Assembly: GCA_016887505.1 (NCBI GenBank) | Contig: CP069393.1 | Span: forward strand, 1,536,001 to 1,600,000 | Source: Clostridia bacterium | GTDB taxonomy: Bacteria > Bacillota > TC1 > UBA5767 | DNA: 64,000 nucleotides | Direction: 5' to 3' | Shown here: piece after piece, positions 1 through 8,172 of the stretch | How the letters are laid out: the number at the start of each line of letters is the position of its first letter | Position numbering within the stretch: the stretch's first letter is position 1 | Translations under genes and position numbers: made by a program | The notes under the pieces: generated by a model | Told to the model about the DNA's origin: nothing | Database searches by the model: none | Seen by the model: the letters and a program-made list of their open reading frames with translations, nothing else

Positions 1-5
1 TCAAT

Positions 6-488
6 TTGTACTGTTCAGGTGAATATTCATTAGCTGATTTAGGTGCCAAATATAAAATTTCTACTTGGACAATACGTCGGTGGATGAAAAAGCATTATAA
101 TAGTGTAGAACAAAAAGATTATTTACCCAAACCGGAGGTCTACACCATGATATCCAAGAAAACAACATTTGAAGAGAGATTGGTAATCGTCAAATGGGTT
201 ATTGACAATGACATGAACTATAAGGAAGCTGCCAGCATATATGCAGTCAAATACTCTCTTGTCTACAGTTGGGTCCAGAAGTATCTGAAAGATGGTGTGA
301 GTGGACTTGAGCATAAGAAACGTGGACCTAAGCCTAAAAGTAAATTGGATGAAAGTAGCATGAGTGAGACTGAGAAACTGAAATATGAGTTGGAGCGAGA
401 AAAAGCACTGAGGAAAAAGGCGGAATTCAGACTCGAGCTTCTTAAAAAAAAAGAGGAAATCGAAAAGAAGCTTCGCTCTCGAAAGTGA
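6..488 (+). CDS. IS3-family transposase OrfA (HTH subunit)
   Basis: This is the DNA-binding subunit of an IS3-type transposase. Two helix-turn-helix segments of insE/IS3-OrfA type are visible (near residues 8-30 and 55-95), followed by a lysine/glutamate-rich coiled coil in the last 40 residues, where IS3 OrfA proteins form a leucine zipper. The reading frame opens with TTG at position 6 and may continue left of the window, so the true start is not certain. Its end overlaps the start of orfB by 4 bases, in a lysine-rich AAAAAAAAAG stretch typical of IS3 frameshift signals, so an OrfAB fusion could be made. The left inverted repeat of the element is outside the window. Confidence 0.85.
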   Translation: MYCSGEYSLADLGAKYKISTWTIRRWMKKHYNSVEQKDYLPKPEVYTMISKKTTFEERLVIVKWVIDNDMNYKEAASIYAVKYSLVYSWVQKYLKDGVSGLEHKKRGPKPKSKLDESSMSETEKLKYELEREKALRKKAEFRLELLKKKEEIEKKLRSRK

Positions 489-1363
489 GACAAGAACCAA
501 GTTACCTTACAGTGGATTATTATCATGAGCTGGACTACCCAGTAAGGACAATCTGTGAAGAGCTTGGTATAGCTAGAAGCGCTTACTATAAGCATAAGAA
601 CAGAGTCAAACCCGAAAAGGAAAAGCAGGATGAACTACTCTGTACACTTATTCTAGAATATCATGCTACCTACGACGGCATATTGGGTTATAGACGTATG
701 ACAATGTTTATCAATAGGCTTAATCAGACATCCTATTCGGAAGGATATATTCATCGTCTGATGTCGTATCTTGGAATTACTGCAAGGATCCGGAGAAAGA
801 AAGTCAACCGCAAAAGAGTCAAACCTGATTACGTCAAAGAGAACATTCTCGCCAGAGACTTCGCGTCAGAAAAGCCTAATGAGAAATGGCTGACGGATGT
901 CACAGAATTCTCGATTCCTGGTGATGGCAAAAAGCTATATCTCAGTCCAATAATGGATCTTTATGATAACAGCATAGTGGAGTATGAACTGTCTTTCAAA
1001 AACAACAATCAACTGGTATTCAAGATGTTTGATAGAGCGGTATTAAATAATCCAGAAGCTAAGCCAATATTTCATAGCGACAGGGGGTTTCAATATACCA
1101 ACAATAATTTCAGAAGCAAGATTGATGACGCCAATATGCAGCAAAGCATGTCGCGCATTGGTAAGTGTATTGATAATGGTCCAATGGAGGGCTTCTTCGG
1201 TACATTAAAAACAGAGATATTTTATGGAAAGAAATTCAGTTCCATGGAAGATTTGATTCATAAAGTCAAGAATTACATAACGTTCTACAATGATAAAAGG
1301 TTTCAGAAACGACTGAAGTGCTTGACTCCGAGAGGGTGTAAAATAATTGGTGTAAACTCCTGA
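485..1363 (+). pseudogene. IS3-family transposase OrfB, 3' end interrupted by IS256-type element
   Basis: This is the catalytic (rve/DDE) subunit of the IS3 element. HTH_21 and rve domains are visible: the first Asp in WLTDVTEF, the second in HSDRGFQYT, and the Glu in GPMEGFFGTLKTE. The start is GTG at 485, overlapping orfA. The last residues encoded here (RGCKIIGVNS) do not belong to the family: they are read from the end of an IS256-type insertion at 1332. If 1332-2690 is removed, the frame continues as LTPIEYRDQALSA and stops at 2720-2722, a normal IS3 C-terminus. The catalytic core is intact and only about 12 C-terminal residues are replaced, so some activity cannot be excluded. Confidence 0.85.
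1324..1331. repeat. 8-bp target-site duplication, left copy (GACTCCGA)
   Basis: Identical to 2683-2690 on the other side of the IS256-type element. Joining the two flanks restores the IS3 orfB reading frame. Confidence 0.92.
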
Positions 1364-2682
1364 GATTGTATAAACTAAATCTATCTTCAAGGAGGAACAC
1401 TATAATGGCCCAGAAAAAACTCATCGACAAACAACTGATCCGCGAACTCATGAAAGAAGGCGAGCTTAAGGATGTCAAAGACATCCAGTCCCTACTAAAA
1501 GCACAATTCAAAGACATCATGCAAGAAATGCTGGAAGCTGAACTGGATCATGAACTCGGATATAGCAAGTATGACTATAAGAACAAGGATACTACAAACA
1601 GCCGTAACGGCATTCGTTCTAAAAAGGTTCGTTCCGATTATGGAGAAATGGAAATTGACATACCTAGAGACCGTAATGGGGATTTTGAACCTGTAATCAT
1701 TAAGAAAAACCAACGTGATGTTTCAAGTATTGATGACCAGGTCATAAGCATGTATGCCAAAGGGATGACTGTCAGAGACATTCAGGATCATCTACATAAC
1801 CTTTACGGAATTGATGTATCACCAACCATGATTTCACAGATTACTGAGAAAATATTACCTGTAATAAAGGAATGGCAGCAACGCCCACTACAAGAGGTTT
1901 ATGCCCACCTAATCATGGATGCCATCCACTACAAAGTCCGTCAGGATGGAAAGATAGTCAACAAAGCAGTCTACATCATACTAGGTATTGATTTGGACGG
2001 TAAAAAGGACGTTGTAGGTATGTGGGTCGGAGAAAATGAGACCAGTAAATTTTGGCTTAAAGTGTTAACTGATTTGCAGCATCGTGGTGTTAAGGATGTG
2101 CTGATAGTGTCTATCGATGGACTGAATGGCTTTAAAGAAGCAATACAGGCTGTTTATCCAGACACCAGAATTCAGCGGTGCATCGTTCATATGATTCGCA
2201 ATTCAACGAAATACCTGTCCTGGAAGGACCGTAAAGCATTCGTCAATGATCTTAAACCAATCTACAAAGCAATCAACGAAGATTCCGCTTTGAACGCTCT
2301 ACAAGATTTAGAAGACAAGTGGGGCGAGAAGTATTATATCGCGGTAAAACCTTGGAAAGACAACTGGGATGAAGTAGCAACAATGTTCGAGTATCCGGCT
2401 GAAATCAGAAGGATGATATACACAACAAACGCCATCGAAAGCTTTAACCGCCAGCTACGCAAAGTCACGAAATCCAAGAGTGTGTTTCCAACCGATGATG
2501 CCCTGTTGAAAATGCTGTATCTGGCAATGATTGATATAACCAAGAAATGGACTATGAGGACTCGGGACTGGGGTAAAATTATTAATCAGCTAGCAATTCA
2601 CTTCGAGGGACGTATTTGACCTTCCACGAATTGAGTTAAGAAAAATCTTTAAGGAAGTTTACACCAATTTCTTGACAGACTC
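1332..2682 (+). mobile_element. IS256-family element copy 1 (1351 bp), inserted in IS3 orfB
   Basis: The ends are imperfect inverted repeats. The left end begins gagggtgtaaaataattggt and the right end, read inward, begins gagtctgtcaagaaattggt. The element contains one transposase gene and is flanked by an exact 8-bp direct repeat, GACTCCGA, at 1324-1331 and 2683-2690. That is the usual target duplication length for IS256-family elements. A second copy of the same length lies at 32429-33779 in the opposite orientation. Confidence 0.93.
1405..2619 (+). CDS. IS256-family (Mutator-type) transposase
   Basis: DDE transposase of the IS256/Mutator family, 404 residues, the usual size. I chose the ATG at 1405 (MAQKKLIDKQ) because AAGGAGG lies 9 bases upstream; the frame is open back to a TTG at 1366 but that has no ribosome binding site. 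Family motifs are visible: LGIDLDGKKDVVG, the conserved DGLNGFKEAI around the second Asp, the C/H motif region RCIVHMIRNS, and TTNAIESFNRQLRK near the catalytic Glu. The protein is identical to the copy at 32492-33706, which points to recent transposition. The gene is intact and probably active. Confidence 0.95.
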   Translation: MAQKKLIDKQLIRELMKEGELKDVKDIQSLLKAQFKDIMQEMLEAELDHELGYSKYDYKNKDTTNSRNGIRSKKVRSDYGEMEIDIPRDRNGDFEPVIIKKNQRDVSSIDDQVISMYAKGMTVRDIQDHLHNLYGIDVSPTMISQITEKILPVIKEWQQRPLQEVYAHLIMDAIHYKVRQDGKIVNKAVYIILGIDLDGKKDVVGMWVGENETSKFWLKVLTDLQHRGVKDVLIVSIDGLNGFKEAIQAVYPDTRIQRCIVHMIRNSTKYLSWKDRKAFVNDLKPIYKAINEDSALNALQDLEDKWGEKYYIAVKPWKDNWDEVATMFEYPAEIRRMIYTTNAIESFNRQLRKVTKSKSVFPTDDALLKMLYLAMIDITKKWTMRTRDWGKIINQLAIHFEGRI

Positions 2683-2690
2683 GACTCCGA
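2683..2690. repeat. 8-bp target-site duplication, right copy (GACTCCGA)
   Basis: Pairs with 1324-1331. The 3' tail of IS3 orfB resumes directly after it. Confidence 0.92.
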
Positions 2691-2760
2691 TAGAATATCG
2701 GGACCAAGCACTCTCAGCATAAATTTTGATTTAATTAACTGTCTACTTGACACGAACCAG
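2691..2760 (+). mobile_element. 3' remnant of the IS3 element
   Basis: Positions 2691-2722 encode IEYRDQALSA plus a stop, the displaced C-terminus of IS3 OrfB. The following AT-rich stretch (near tgtctacttgacacgaacca) is where the right end of the IS3 element should lie. The exact boundary cannot be fixed because the left end is outside the window. Confidence 0.65.
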
Positions 2761-2776
2761 TTCAGGTCCAAAGAGA

Positions 2777-2873
2777 TTTTCATTGTATCAATATTTGAGT
2801 TTACATCTATCTAAAGACTTATATTTTGAAATAATTTGGCAATACTAAGTTACGCTTAACTGTATGCATCGAA
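2777..2873. repeat. Dispersed repeat, copy a (about 95 bp)
   Basis: Begins TTCATTGTATCAATATTTGA and runs through tctaaagacttatattttga to tgtatgcatc. Related copies lie at 19518-19613 (full), 15299-15325 (left part) and 16638-16698 (right part). No coding sense was found. The surrounding stretch 2760-3200 holds no convincing gene; the open frame at 2864-3196 lacks a ribosome binding site and resembles nothing I know. Confidence 0.55.
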
Positions 2874-3207
2874 TAATTTGGTTCCCCTTTGCTATCGCCC
2901 CATGGTTACACATATCTGGAAAGATTAACATTGGTAAAATCATTTATTTATGCTGCCCCCTCTCCCCCACAATCCCTACATCTACGTTCTCATCTAAGCA
3001 TGTGATTAGAAACTACCCTAGGTCTGCATCTGCAAACAAAATTCTTACTGTATATATTGTTGGCATGTGTAGTTTTCGAGTTCATATGATACTATCACCT
3101 CTCATCAATATAGATTGTTCGGTTTCAGGTATCCTTACACTGCACTCACCTATTCACTCCATCGCCACTTCACTCCTTAGTTCTTCTCTAAATTAAGTCG
3201 TACTAAA

Positions 3208-3253
3208 AGTGCACCTCAAATGTTGGCCTATCCTCCCACATTTATGGTGCACT
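3208..3253 (-). terminator. Hairpin behind the VOC gene
   Basis: agtgcacctcaaatgt and acatttatggtgcact form a roughly 16-bp stem with two mismatches. Read on the minus strand it is followed by TTTTAG. It lies about 30 bp past the stop of the VOC gene, as expected for its terminator. Confidence 0.6.
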
Positions 3254-3283
3254 TCAATTTGTTTAGTACATTTTTTTGTGAAG

Positions 3284-3697
3284 TTACTCGGCGTCATAGT
3301 CGAATTGCCATTCGATGCCAAATTGGTCTCGAACGATTCCAAAGAGTACCGACCAGAAGGTTTTCTCAAGAGGCATAAGCACTGTACCATCCTTGCTCAA
3401 AATCTCAAATACACGCTTTAATTCTTTGGGATCATGCCACGTTACGATTAAACTAATATTGTCTCCTATGGTATGCTCTTGGCCTGGCATAGCATCCGAC
3501 ACCATGATGAGACTGCCGTAAGCAGAGAAGCTCCCATGCATTACTAGGTCTTTCATCTCCTCGGGAATGGGAAACTTTGGGTCTGGTGGCATTTCAGCGA
3601 ATGACATAATATCGGGTTCTGTTTTGAACAGGTTGGCATAATAATTCAGTGCCTCGCGGCAATTACCATTAAACTTAACATACGCACCTACTGTCAT
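3284..3697 (-). CDS. VOC-family (PhnB/glyoxalase-like) protein
   Basis: A 137-residue member of the vicinal-oxygen-chelate superfamily, PhnB/YjdN type. The pattern is typical: a first beta-alpha-beta unit with YVKFNGNCREALNYYANLF, then the metal-poor middle with HGSFSAYGSLIMVSDAMPGQ, and the end KTFWSVLFGIVRDQFGIEWQ. Members are dimers whose substrates are often unknown, so no reaction is assigned. The start ATG has GAGGGGAG about 6 bases upstream, and a TATAAT box lies at 3730-3735. It is a single-gene unit with its own hairpin terminator. It has no functional link to the IS elements on its left. Confidence 0.85.
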   Translation of the reverse strand: MTVGAYVKFNGNCREALNYYANLFKTEPDIMSFAEMPPDPKFPIPEEMKDLVMHGSFSAYGSLIMVSDAMPGQEHTIGDNISLIVTWHDPKELKRVFEILSKDGTVLMPLEKTFWSVLFGIVRDQFGIEWQFDYDAE

Positions 3698-3729
3698 AAT
3701 CTTTCTCCCCTCAAAATATCTCTGTTTTC

Positions 3730-3735
3730 ATTATA
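3730..3735 (-). promoter_or_regulatory. -10 box (TATAAT) of the VOC gene
   Basis: A perfect TATAAT on the minus strand about 33 bp before the start codon. The -35 at 17 bp spacing is weak (TTTTCC-like). Confidence 0.45.
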
Positions 3736-3739
3736 CTAC

Positions 3740-4186
3740 TACTGCATCATAGGGAAAAATACAAGAAAGCGGGATATCAAAATCAGTGACTAGAAACGGA
3801 CTTAAATTTACCAGGTATCAGTCATAACCCATTTTCTATATAAATTTACTTGGTAATATGAACTAGGAGCCGGCAGTTTCAGATGTATCTCATTAGATTG
3901 GTTAATGTTCGGTAGTAGAGATTCATATCAAAGTACTTGCGGCCGGTCTGTTATTTCTTATCATTTTCCATTATTAAAGCAAATAAATAAGATATAACTG
4001 AGGCCCCATTTGGGAAGATGCGAATAACTCGTTAACGGCTAGATATTTCGATAACACCAGAATACTGAAATACACCTATCACAATGGTCTGATACTATTT
4101 AACAAATCAATGTTGTGATTGAACCTTTTAATAAACTTATCTGTCCCCGAATTAGACATAAAAAGAAAGAGATGATTACAATTCTA
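3740..4186. other. Intergenic stretch without recognisable features
   Basis: AT-rich, many stops in all frames, no convincing gene, RNA or IS end seen. It ends where the duplicated MFS segment begins. Confidence 0.5.
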
Positions 4187-5732
4187 CAGGAATTTAAAGA
4201 TGAAAAACTCAAAAGATAAGCAGCTCTACACGTTTTTATTCTAAAACTAGGATTTACTAAATATATTTTCCCGGTATCGCGAGTCTGACACGTAGCTATT
4301 AATCATTCTAGCCTTCTTCTCAATATACGTAATAGAATTAAGCCTACAACTGTTGTGGATCCCGCAAGGAGAAATGCAGGTGTAAATGACTGAGTAATAT
4401 CCAATAGTTTGGAGCCAATCAAACTGGTTAGAGCCCCTATGGCGAAGGCACTAAATACAAGGCCATAATTCAAACCTAAATACTTTGTACCAAAACCTGA
4501 TGACACAAGTACTGGAAACAGTGCAAATGTTGTGGCATATCCTACCCCCAAAAGCAAGGAGCATAATACAAGTAATCCGAAGTTCACTGCAACCCAAGGT
4601 AGCAAAAGAAACACAATTGCCTGTACAATGTAAACAACTGTCATAATACGTATTACTCCGATACGATCGGACAAATAACCAACTATTGGTCTCCCAAAAC
4701 CATTTGTTAATGCATAAGCAGATATTGCTGTAGCTGCTACAGCTGGTGCTAGCTTCAGCTCAATCTCTCCATAAGCAGGAATAAGACCGATAGCAGTTAA
4801 CCCCCCACCAATTACCATAGCCAATGCTAACCATAAGAGATAGAATTCAGGTGTTCTAATGAACCTATCAGGAGAGACATCTTCAACAACTTTGATTGGT
4901 TCCGTCTTCTCGTTTTTTGTCGATTCACTTAGGCTAGAAATATGATATCCTTTTGGCGGATTTTTCATAATCCGAGCACCTATGAGAGCTACTGCTGCTA
5001 CAAAAACCGAAAATACTTGAAAAGTTCCATCTACTCCTATGCTGTTAATCATCAATCGTTGAAACGGTGAAAACACCACTGCGGCAAGCCCAAATCCCAT
5101 AACCCCAGTTGACACAGCAAAACCAGGACGATCAGGATACCATTTGCGGGCAGTAGGAGCGATGCATGAATATGTAAGTCCACAGGCAATACCTACAATA
5201 AATCCATATGAAAAGACTAACCAGCCAGGATAGGGAATCCATCGTAGAAACCCCGATAAAATATAGCCAACAAAAAACAGCACCGCACCCCATGTTGCTA
5301 CCTTTCTTGGTCCAATCTTATCTTGAATCCATCCAGCTGGAATCATTGTTATCGCGAAAACAACAATCAATACTGTAAATGGAAGAACGGCCTGTGTCGC
5401 AGTCCATCCCCAGTTCATTACCAAGGGAACAACGAAAGAACCCCAAGCGTAACTCATCCCACCCATTAGAGAAAGTAGAAATCCCCCTAATAGAATCGTC
5501 CACCGCCTGTGCTTTTCATGTTCCATATTGATTGCCGTTGGGTTCATGCTTTCCCCTTGAAATAGCTTCACGATATTTCCTCTCATCATCAGATTGACGA
5601 ATTCCTGATTCTAACATCACTAGCGTAGCATTTCAATTCCAAACGTCTTTAAATTACTCATTTCTACTATGATTCAATTTTACTACCTACAAACCCTTTC
5701 AATAGGTGTAAAATACTGGTCGAAAGCACTTG
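4187..5732. repeat. Segmental duplication copy 1 (MFS gene and flanks)
   Basis: This segment, from caggaatttaaagatgaaaa to cgaaagcacttg, matches 42534-44081 with few differences. Its left end contains the last codons (EFKDEKLKR, stop) of the HTH regulator gene that is complete at 41007-42566. This copy therefore derives from the 42-kb locus or from a shared ancestor with that layout. Confidence 0.88.
4303..5571 (-). CDS. MFS transporter, OFA (oxalate/formate antiporter-like) family, copy 1
   Basis: A 12-helix major facilitator with the two-half layout. The loop 2-3 motif appears as PAGWIQDKIGPRKVATWG and its repeat in the second half as GRPIVGYLSDRIGVIRIM. Overall it resembles the OFA family (oxalate:formate antiporter relatives), which exchange small carboxylates; the substrate cannot be read from sequence. 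It is about 95% identical to the copy at 42651-43919. Start choice: GTG at 5571 has AGAGG 7 bases upstream and the same arrangement exists in copy 2. The frame is open to an ATG at 5589 without a ribosome binding site, and an ATG at 5547 with AAGGGG upstream is a further option found only in this copy. Confidence 0.88.
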   Translation of the reverse strand: MKLFQGESMNPTAINMEHEKHRRWTILLGGFLLSLMGGMSYAWGSFVVPLVMNWGWTATQAVLPFTVLIVVFAITMIPAGWIQDKIGPRKVATWGAVLFFVGYILSGFLRWIPYPGWLVFSYGFIVGIACGLTYSCIAPTARKWYPDRPGFAVSTGVMGFGLAAVVFSPFQRLMINSIGVDGTFQVFSVFVAAVALIGARIMKNPPKGYHISSLSESTKNEKTEPIKVVEDVSPDRFIRTPEFYLLWLALAMVIGGGLTAIGLIPAYGEIELKLAPAVAATAISAYALTNGFGRPIVGYLSDRIGVIRIMTVVYIVQAIVFLLLPWVAVNFGLLVLCSLLLGVGYATTFALFPVLVSSGFGTKYLGLNYGLVFSAFAIGALTSLIGSKLLDITQSFTPAFLLAGSTTVVGLILLRILRRRLE

Positions 5733-5772
5733 TCTATTTATTACATTAAACAATTTTTTGTTAAAATATATA

Positions 5773-6602
5773 ATTTTGGTGCAAAGATTGCTTATAAAAT
5801 CCACAACATCATTTGCTTAGTAATATTGACTACTTCTGTTCAGTTTTCATATGGCTTTGGCCATTGATTCATTTACAAAATTTATCTCTAACAGGACAGT
5901 ATCGATCCCTTCAACCTGTCCTTTTCGAATCATATTCATTGCTTCAATACCAGCTAAGGTACTGGAAGCTTTCATAAATCTTTAAATCCAGACATTGTTT
6001 TGTACAACCTTTTAATATGGCGATGATCCTGCTCGATTATATTGTTCATATATTACTCTGCCTAAGCTTAGTTTCCTTCTTGAGACTCTGTTCCTTAACG
6101 AACTTGGGAAATGCAAAAGAGTATGCCTGATTCTTATCAACATTAATGACCCTTGGATTACTGTTATGTAGAGAAGATAATGCCTTTCCAAAGAACTGCT
6201 TTGCAGCTTTATGATCACGCTTCGCACTAAAGTAGAAATCTATTGTAGTTCCAGTAGAATCAACTGCTCTGTAGAGATAACGCCATTCGCCTTTTACCTT
6301 AATATATGTCTCGTCAGTTCTACTACTATCATTTTTTTCTTTAAAGGCTTCCTAATCATCTTATTTATTATTGGTCCGTATTGATGTACCCACCGCATTA
6401 GGGTGTGTGCCTAACTGTAAGTCCACCTTTTTCCATCATTTCTGCTATATTTCGATAACTCAACGGATACTTCAAATACCATCTAACCGTCAATAGTATT
6501 ATTTCTTTCTGATATTGCTTGACCAGAATATACACCTCACTCCCACTTTTTATTATTAAGAGCGAATTTATTATATATGTATAAGGGTATGCATCAGAAC
6601 CA
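5773..6602 (-). mobile_element. Decayed IS6-family element A
   Basis: The left end attttggtgcaaag and right end tatgcatcagaacc are degenerate forms of the IS6-type ends GGTTCTGGTGCAAAG / TTTGCACCAGAACC seen elsewhere in the window. Between them, on the minus strand, lie pieces of an IS6 (IS240-like) transposase. One is an N-terminal part with YQKEIILLTVRWYLKYPLS, another a downstream part with DETYIKVKGEWRYLYRAVDS in a broken frame. Stops and frameshifts are frequent, so the transposase is dead. Length about 830 bp, close to copy B. Confidence 0.8.
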
Positions 6603-6736
6603 ATAATTTTGCCACTGGATGTTATTCCGAAGAAAAAAGTATATGTGCTATCTAAAAAGCTGTTCTTGGGAGAAGCAGCCGGCTGAAATATCCTAGATAA
6701 TAAAGGTATTCTCATAAAATTCATCTTGATTTTGAG

Positions 6737-6768
6737 CATAAAAAAGCACCCTCTTATAAGAAGATGCT
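6737..6768 (-). terminator. Rho-independent terminator of the fic gene
   Basis: On the minus strand agcatcttctt-ataag-agggtgct forms a hairpin followed by TTTTTT. It lies about 20-50 bp past the stop of the Fic gene. Confidence 0.7.
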
Positions 6769-6785
6769 TCTGCTATAGGCTTTAT

Positions 6786-7841
6786 CTATTGTTCTGTATT
6801 ACGAATATATGCAGTATTTTTGCCGGCCCCAATCTTAATTATGTATCCTTCCTTCAATAAAGTTGCTAGGGTTGCCTCAGTCGTCGATTGACTAATGTCC
6901 GAGCACCTATCAAGTATCATGCGTTTCGATAATTTTTGAAGCGAACCGTCGAATAGCTTTCTAATCCGTTCTGGCTTCGAGAGGCTTCGGTCTTGCATCA
7001 ACTCAATCCGGTGCGAAAACTCTTTATAGGCGCTTAGTATGACTTCAAGGTAATATTTAACAAATGGTAAATACGAATTCTTTCCTTCGTGCCAACCTGC
7101 TGAACTATCAAGCAAGGCCTCATAGTAGCTTTCCTTAGTCTTTTCAATTATCATCTCAATACTCAGATACTTACCAACAATGTATCCTGATCGATATAAA
7201 GTAAGCAGAGTTAATAAGCGGCTCATTCTTCCGTTTCCATCATTAAAAGGATGGATGCAAAGAAAGTCCAATATATACATAGGAATTAGGAGCAAAGGAT
7301 CATACTTTTCAGCATTGATTGCCTCAGTAAAGTTTTCAGTTAACCTATCTACTGCCTCTGGCGTTTCGACTGCGCTTAAAGGCTGGAAGCGAGCCTTGCT
7401 TTCACCGTTTGAATCTATTTCTACAATAATACTATCTGAATTCTTAAATCTACCGCCGCTTGCAGATGGACTAAAATGATACAATTCCTTATGCAACTGC
7501 AAGATCACATTTGAATGCGGAACCATATAATCATAGTTTTCATGAATTAAACTCAAAACCTCACGGTAACCTGCAATTTCTCTTTCAGCTCTATTCCGAG
7601 GCTCTGCTTTGGACTTAACCAATGCATCCAGCCGCTCATCAGATGTATATATCCCTTCTATCCTATTTGAAGCACCTGTACTCTGAATCTTTGCAATTTC
7701 AAGCATCGCCTCAAGTGTATCCGGCTTAGCTTCGATAAACAGTTCCTGTTTCCCTTTATATTCATGAATTGCAGATACTAAGTTCATCAACTCATGATTC
7801 ATTAGTTCGTTAGGCATTGTCGCATAATTAAATTTATGCAT
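6786..7841 (-). CDS. Fic-domain protein, class II, with C-terminal winged helix
   Basis: Fic enzymes transfer AMP (or a related group) from a nucleotide to a target hydroxyl. The core motif HPFNDGNGRMSR is intact at residues 197-208, with the catalytic His and the anion-binding DGNGR. An N-terminal inhibitory-helix motif (S/T)xxxE(G/N) is present as SNRIEG at residues 58-63, which makes this a class II, self-inhibited Fic protein. The last about 70 residues look like a winged helix (KRMILDRCSDISQSTTEATL), so it may bind DNA. AAAGGAG lies 7 bases before the ATG. An inverted repeat sits just upstream of the gene and a terminator follows it, so it is a one-gene unit. No separate antitoxin gene is next to it. 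Target unknown. Confidence 0.92.
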   Translation of the reverse strand: MHKFNYATMPNELMNHELMNLVSAIHEYKGKQELFIEAKPDTLEAMLEIAKIQSTGASNRIEGIYTSDERLDALVKSKAEPRNRAEREIAGYREVLSLIHENYDYMVPHSNVILQLHKELYHFSPSASGGRFKNSDSIIVEIDSNGESKARFQPLSAVETPEAVDRLTENFTEAINAEKYDPLLLIPMYILDFLCIHPFNDGNGRMSRLLTLLTLYRSGYIVGKYLSIEMIIEKTKESYYEALLDSSAGWHEGKNSYLPFVKYYLEVILSAYKEFSHRIELMQDRSLSKPERIRKLFDGSLQKLSKRMILDRCSDISQSTTEATLATLLKEGYIIKIGAGKNTAYIRNTEQ

Positions 7842-7873
7842 AACAAAACTCCTTTCTGCCTAAAGTTTATCGG

Positions 7874-7906
7874 TTCTGCACAATTGTAGCATTCAATTAT
7901 GCAGAA
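7874..7906 (-). promoter_or_regulatory. Inverted repeat before fic, candidate operator
   Basis: TTCTGCACAATTG and CAATTATGCAGAA form a 13-bp dyad (one mismatch) separated by 7 bp, 33-65 bp before the start codon. A third related half (ttctgcactattatgc) occurs near 7967. The Fic protein carries a winged helix, so autoregulation at this site is plausible. Confidence 0.5.
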
Positions 7907-8172
7907 GCCAACGTAGTTCAGGCAGAACCACAGTTCCGTTCTCTTTTTTCCAAATTATTCTGCACTATTATGCTTGTATTTTGTATATAAATAGTTTCAA
8001 TCATGCGGAACAAGCCTCAGTGTTTATTATTTCTTGCGTGATGCGTTAATGTGAGTATCCATAGTATGCATCTATCCATATTAAAATTATTCGTGGAAAA
8101 TGATTATATTGCAGTTAGATTCACTATGGTTTTTTACTAGTTCAAGTTCATTTTACAATTCAACATTTCTTT
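7907..8172. other. Intergenic stretch upstream of fic
   Basis: AT-rich, no gene seen. It holds the third TTCTGCA-like half-site near 7967 and otherwise nothing recognisable. Confidence 0.4.

Noticed and set aside
123-595. Minus-strand open frames opposite IS3 orfA
   Set aside because: They mirror the lysine-rich coding strand, have no ribosome binding site and no family pattern.
2864-3196. 110-residue plus-strand open frame
   Set aside because: No ribosome binding site, composition of random AT-rich sequence, no recognisable motif.
4021-4050. aacggctagatattt near 4034 as another site of the CTAG dyad promoter
   Set aside because: Only a half-site is present and no TATATT lies 22 bp away in either direction.
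6398-6739. 113-residue minus-strand open frame as a gene
   Set aside because: It is the N-terminus of the dead IS6 transposase A joined by chance to unrelated upstream codons.
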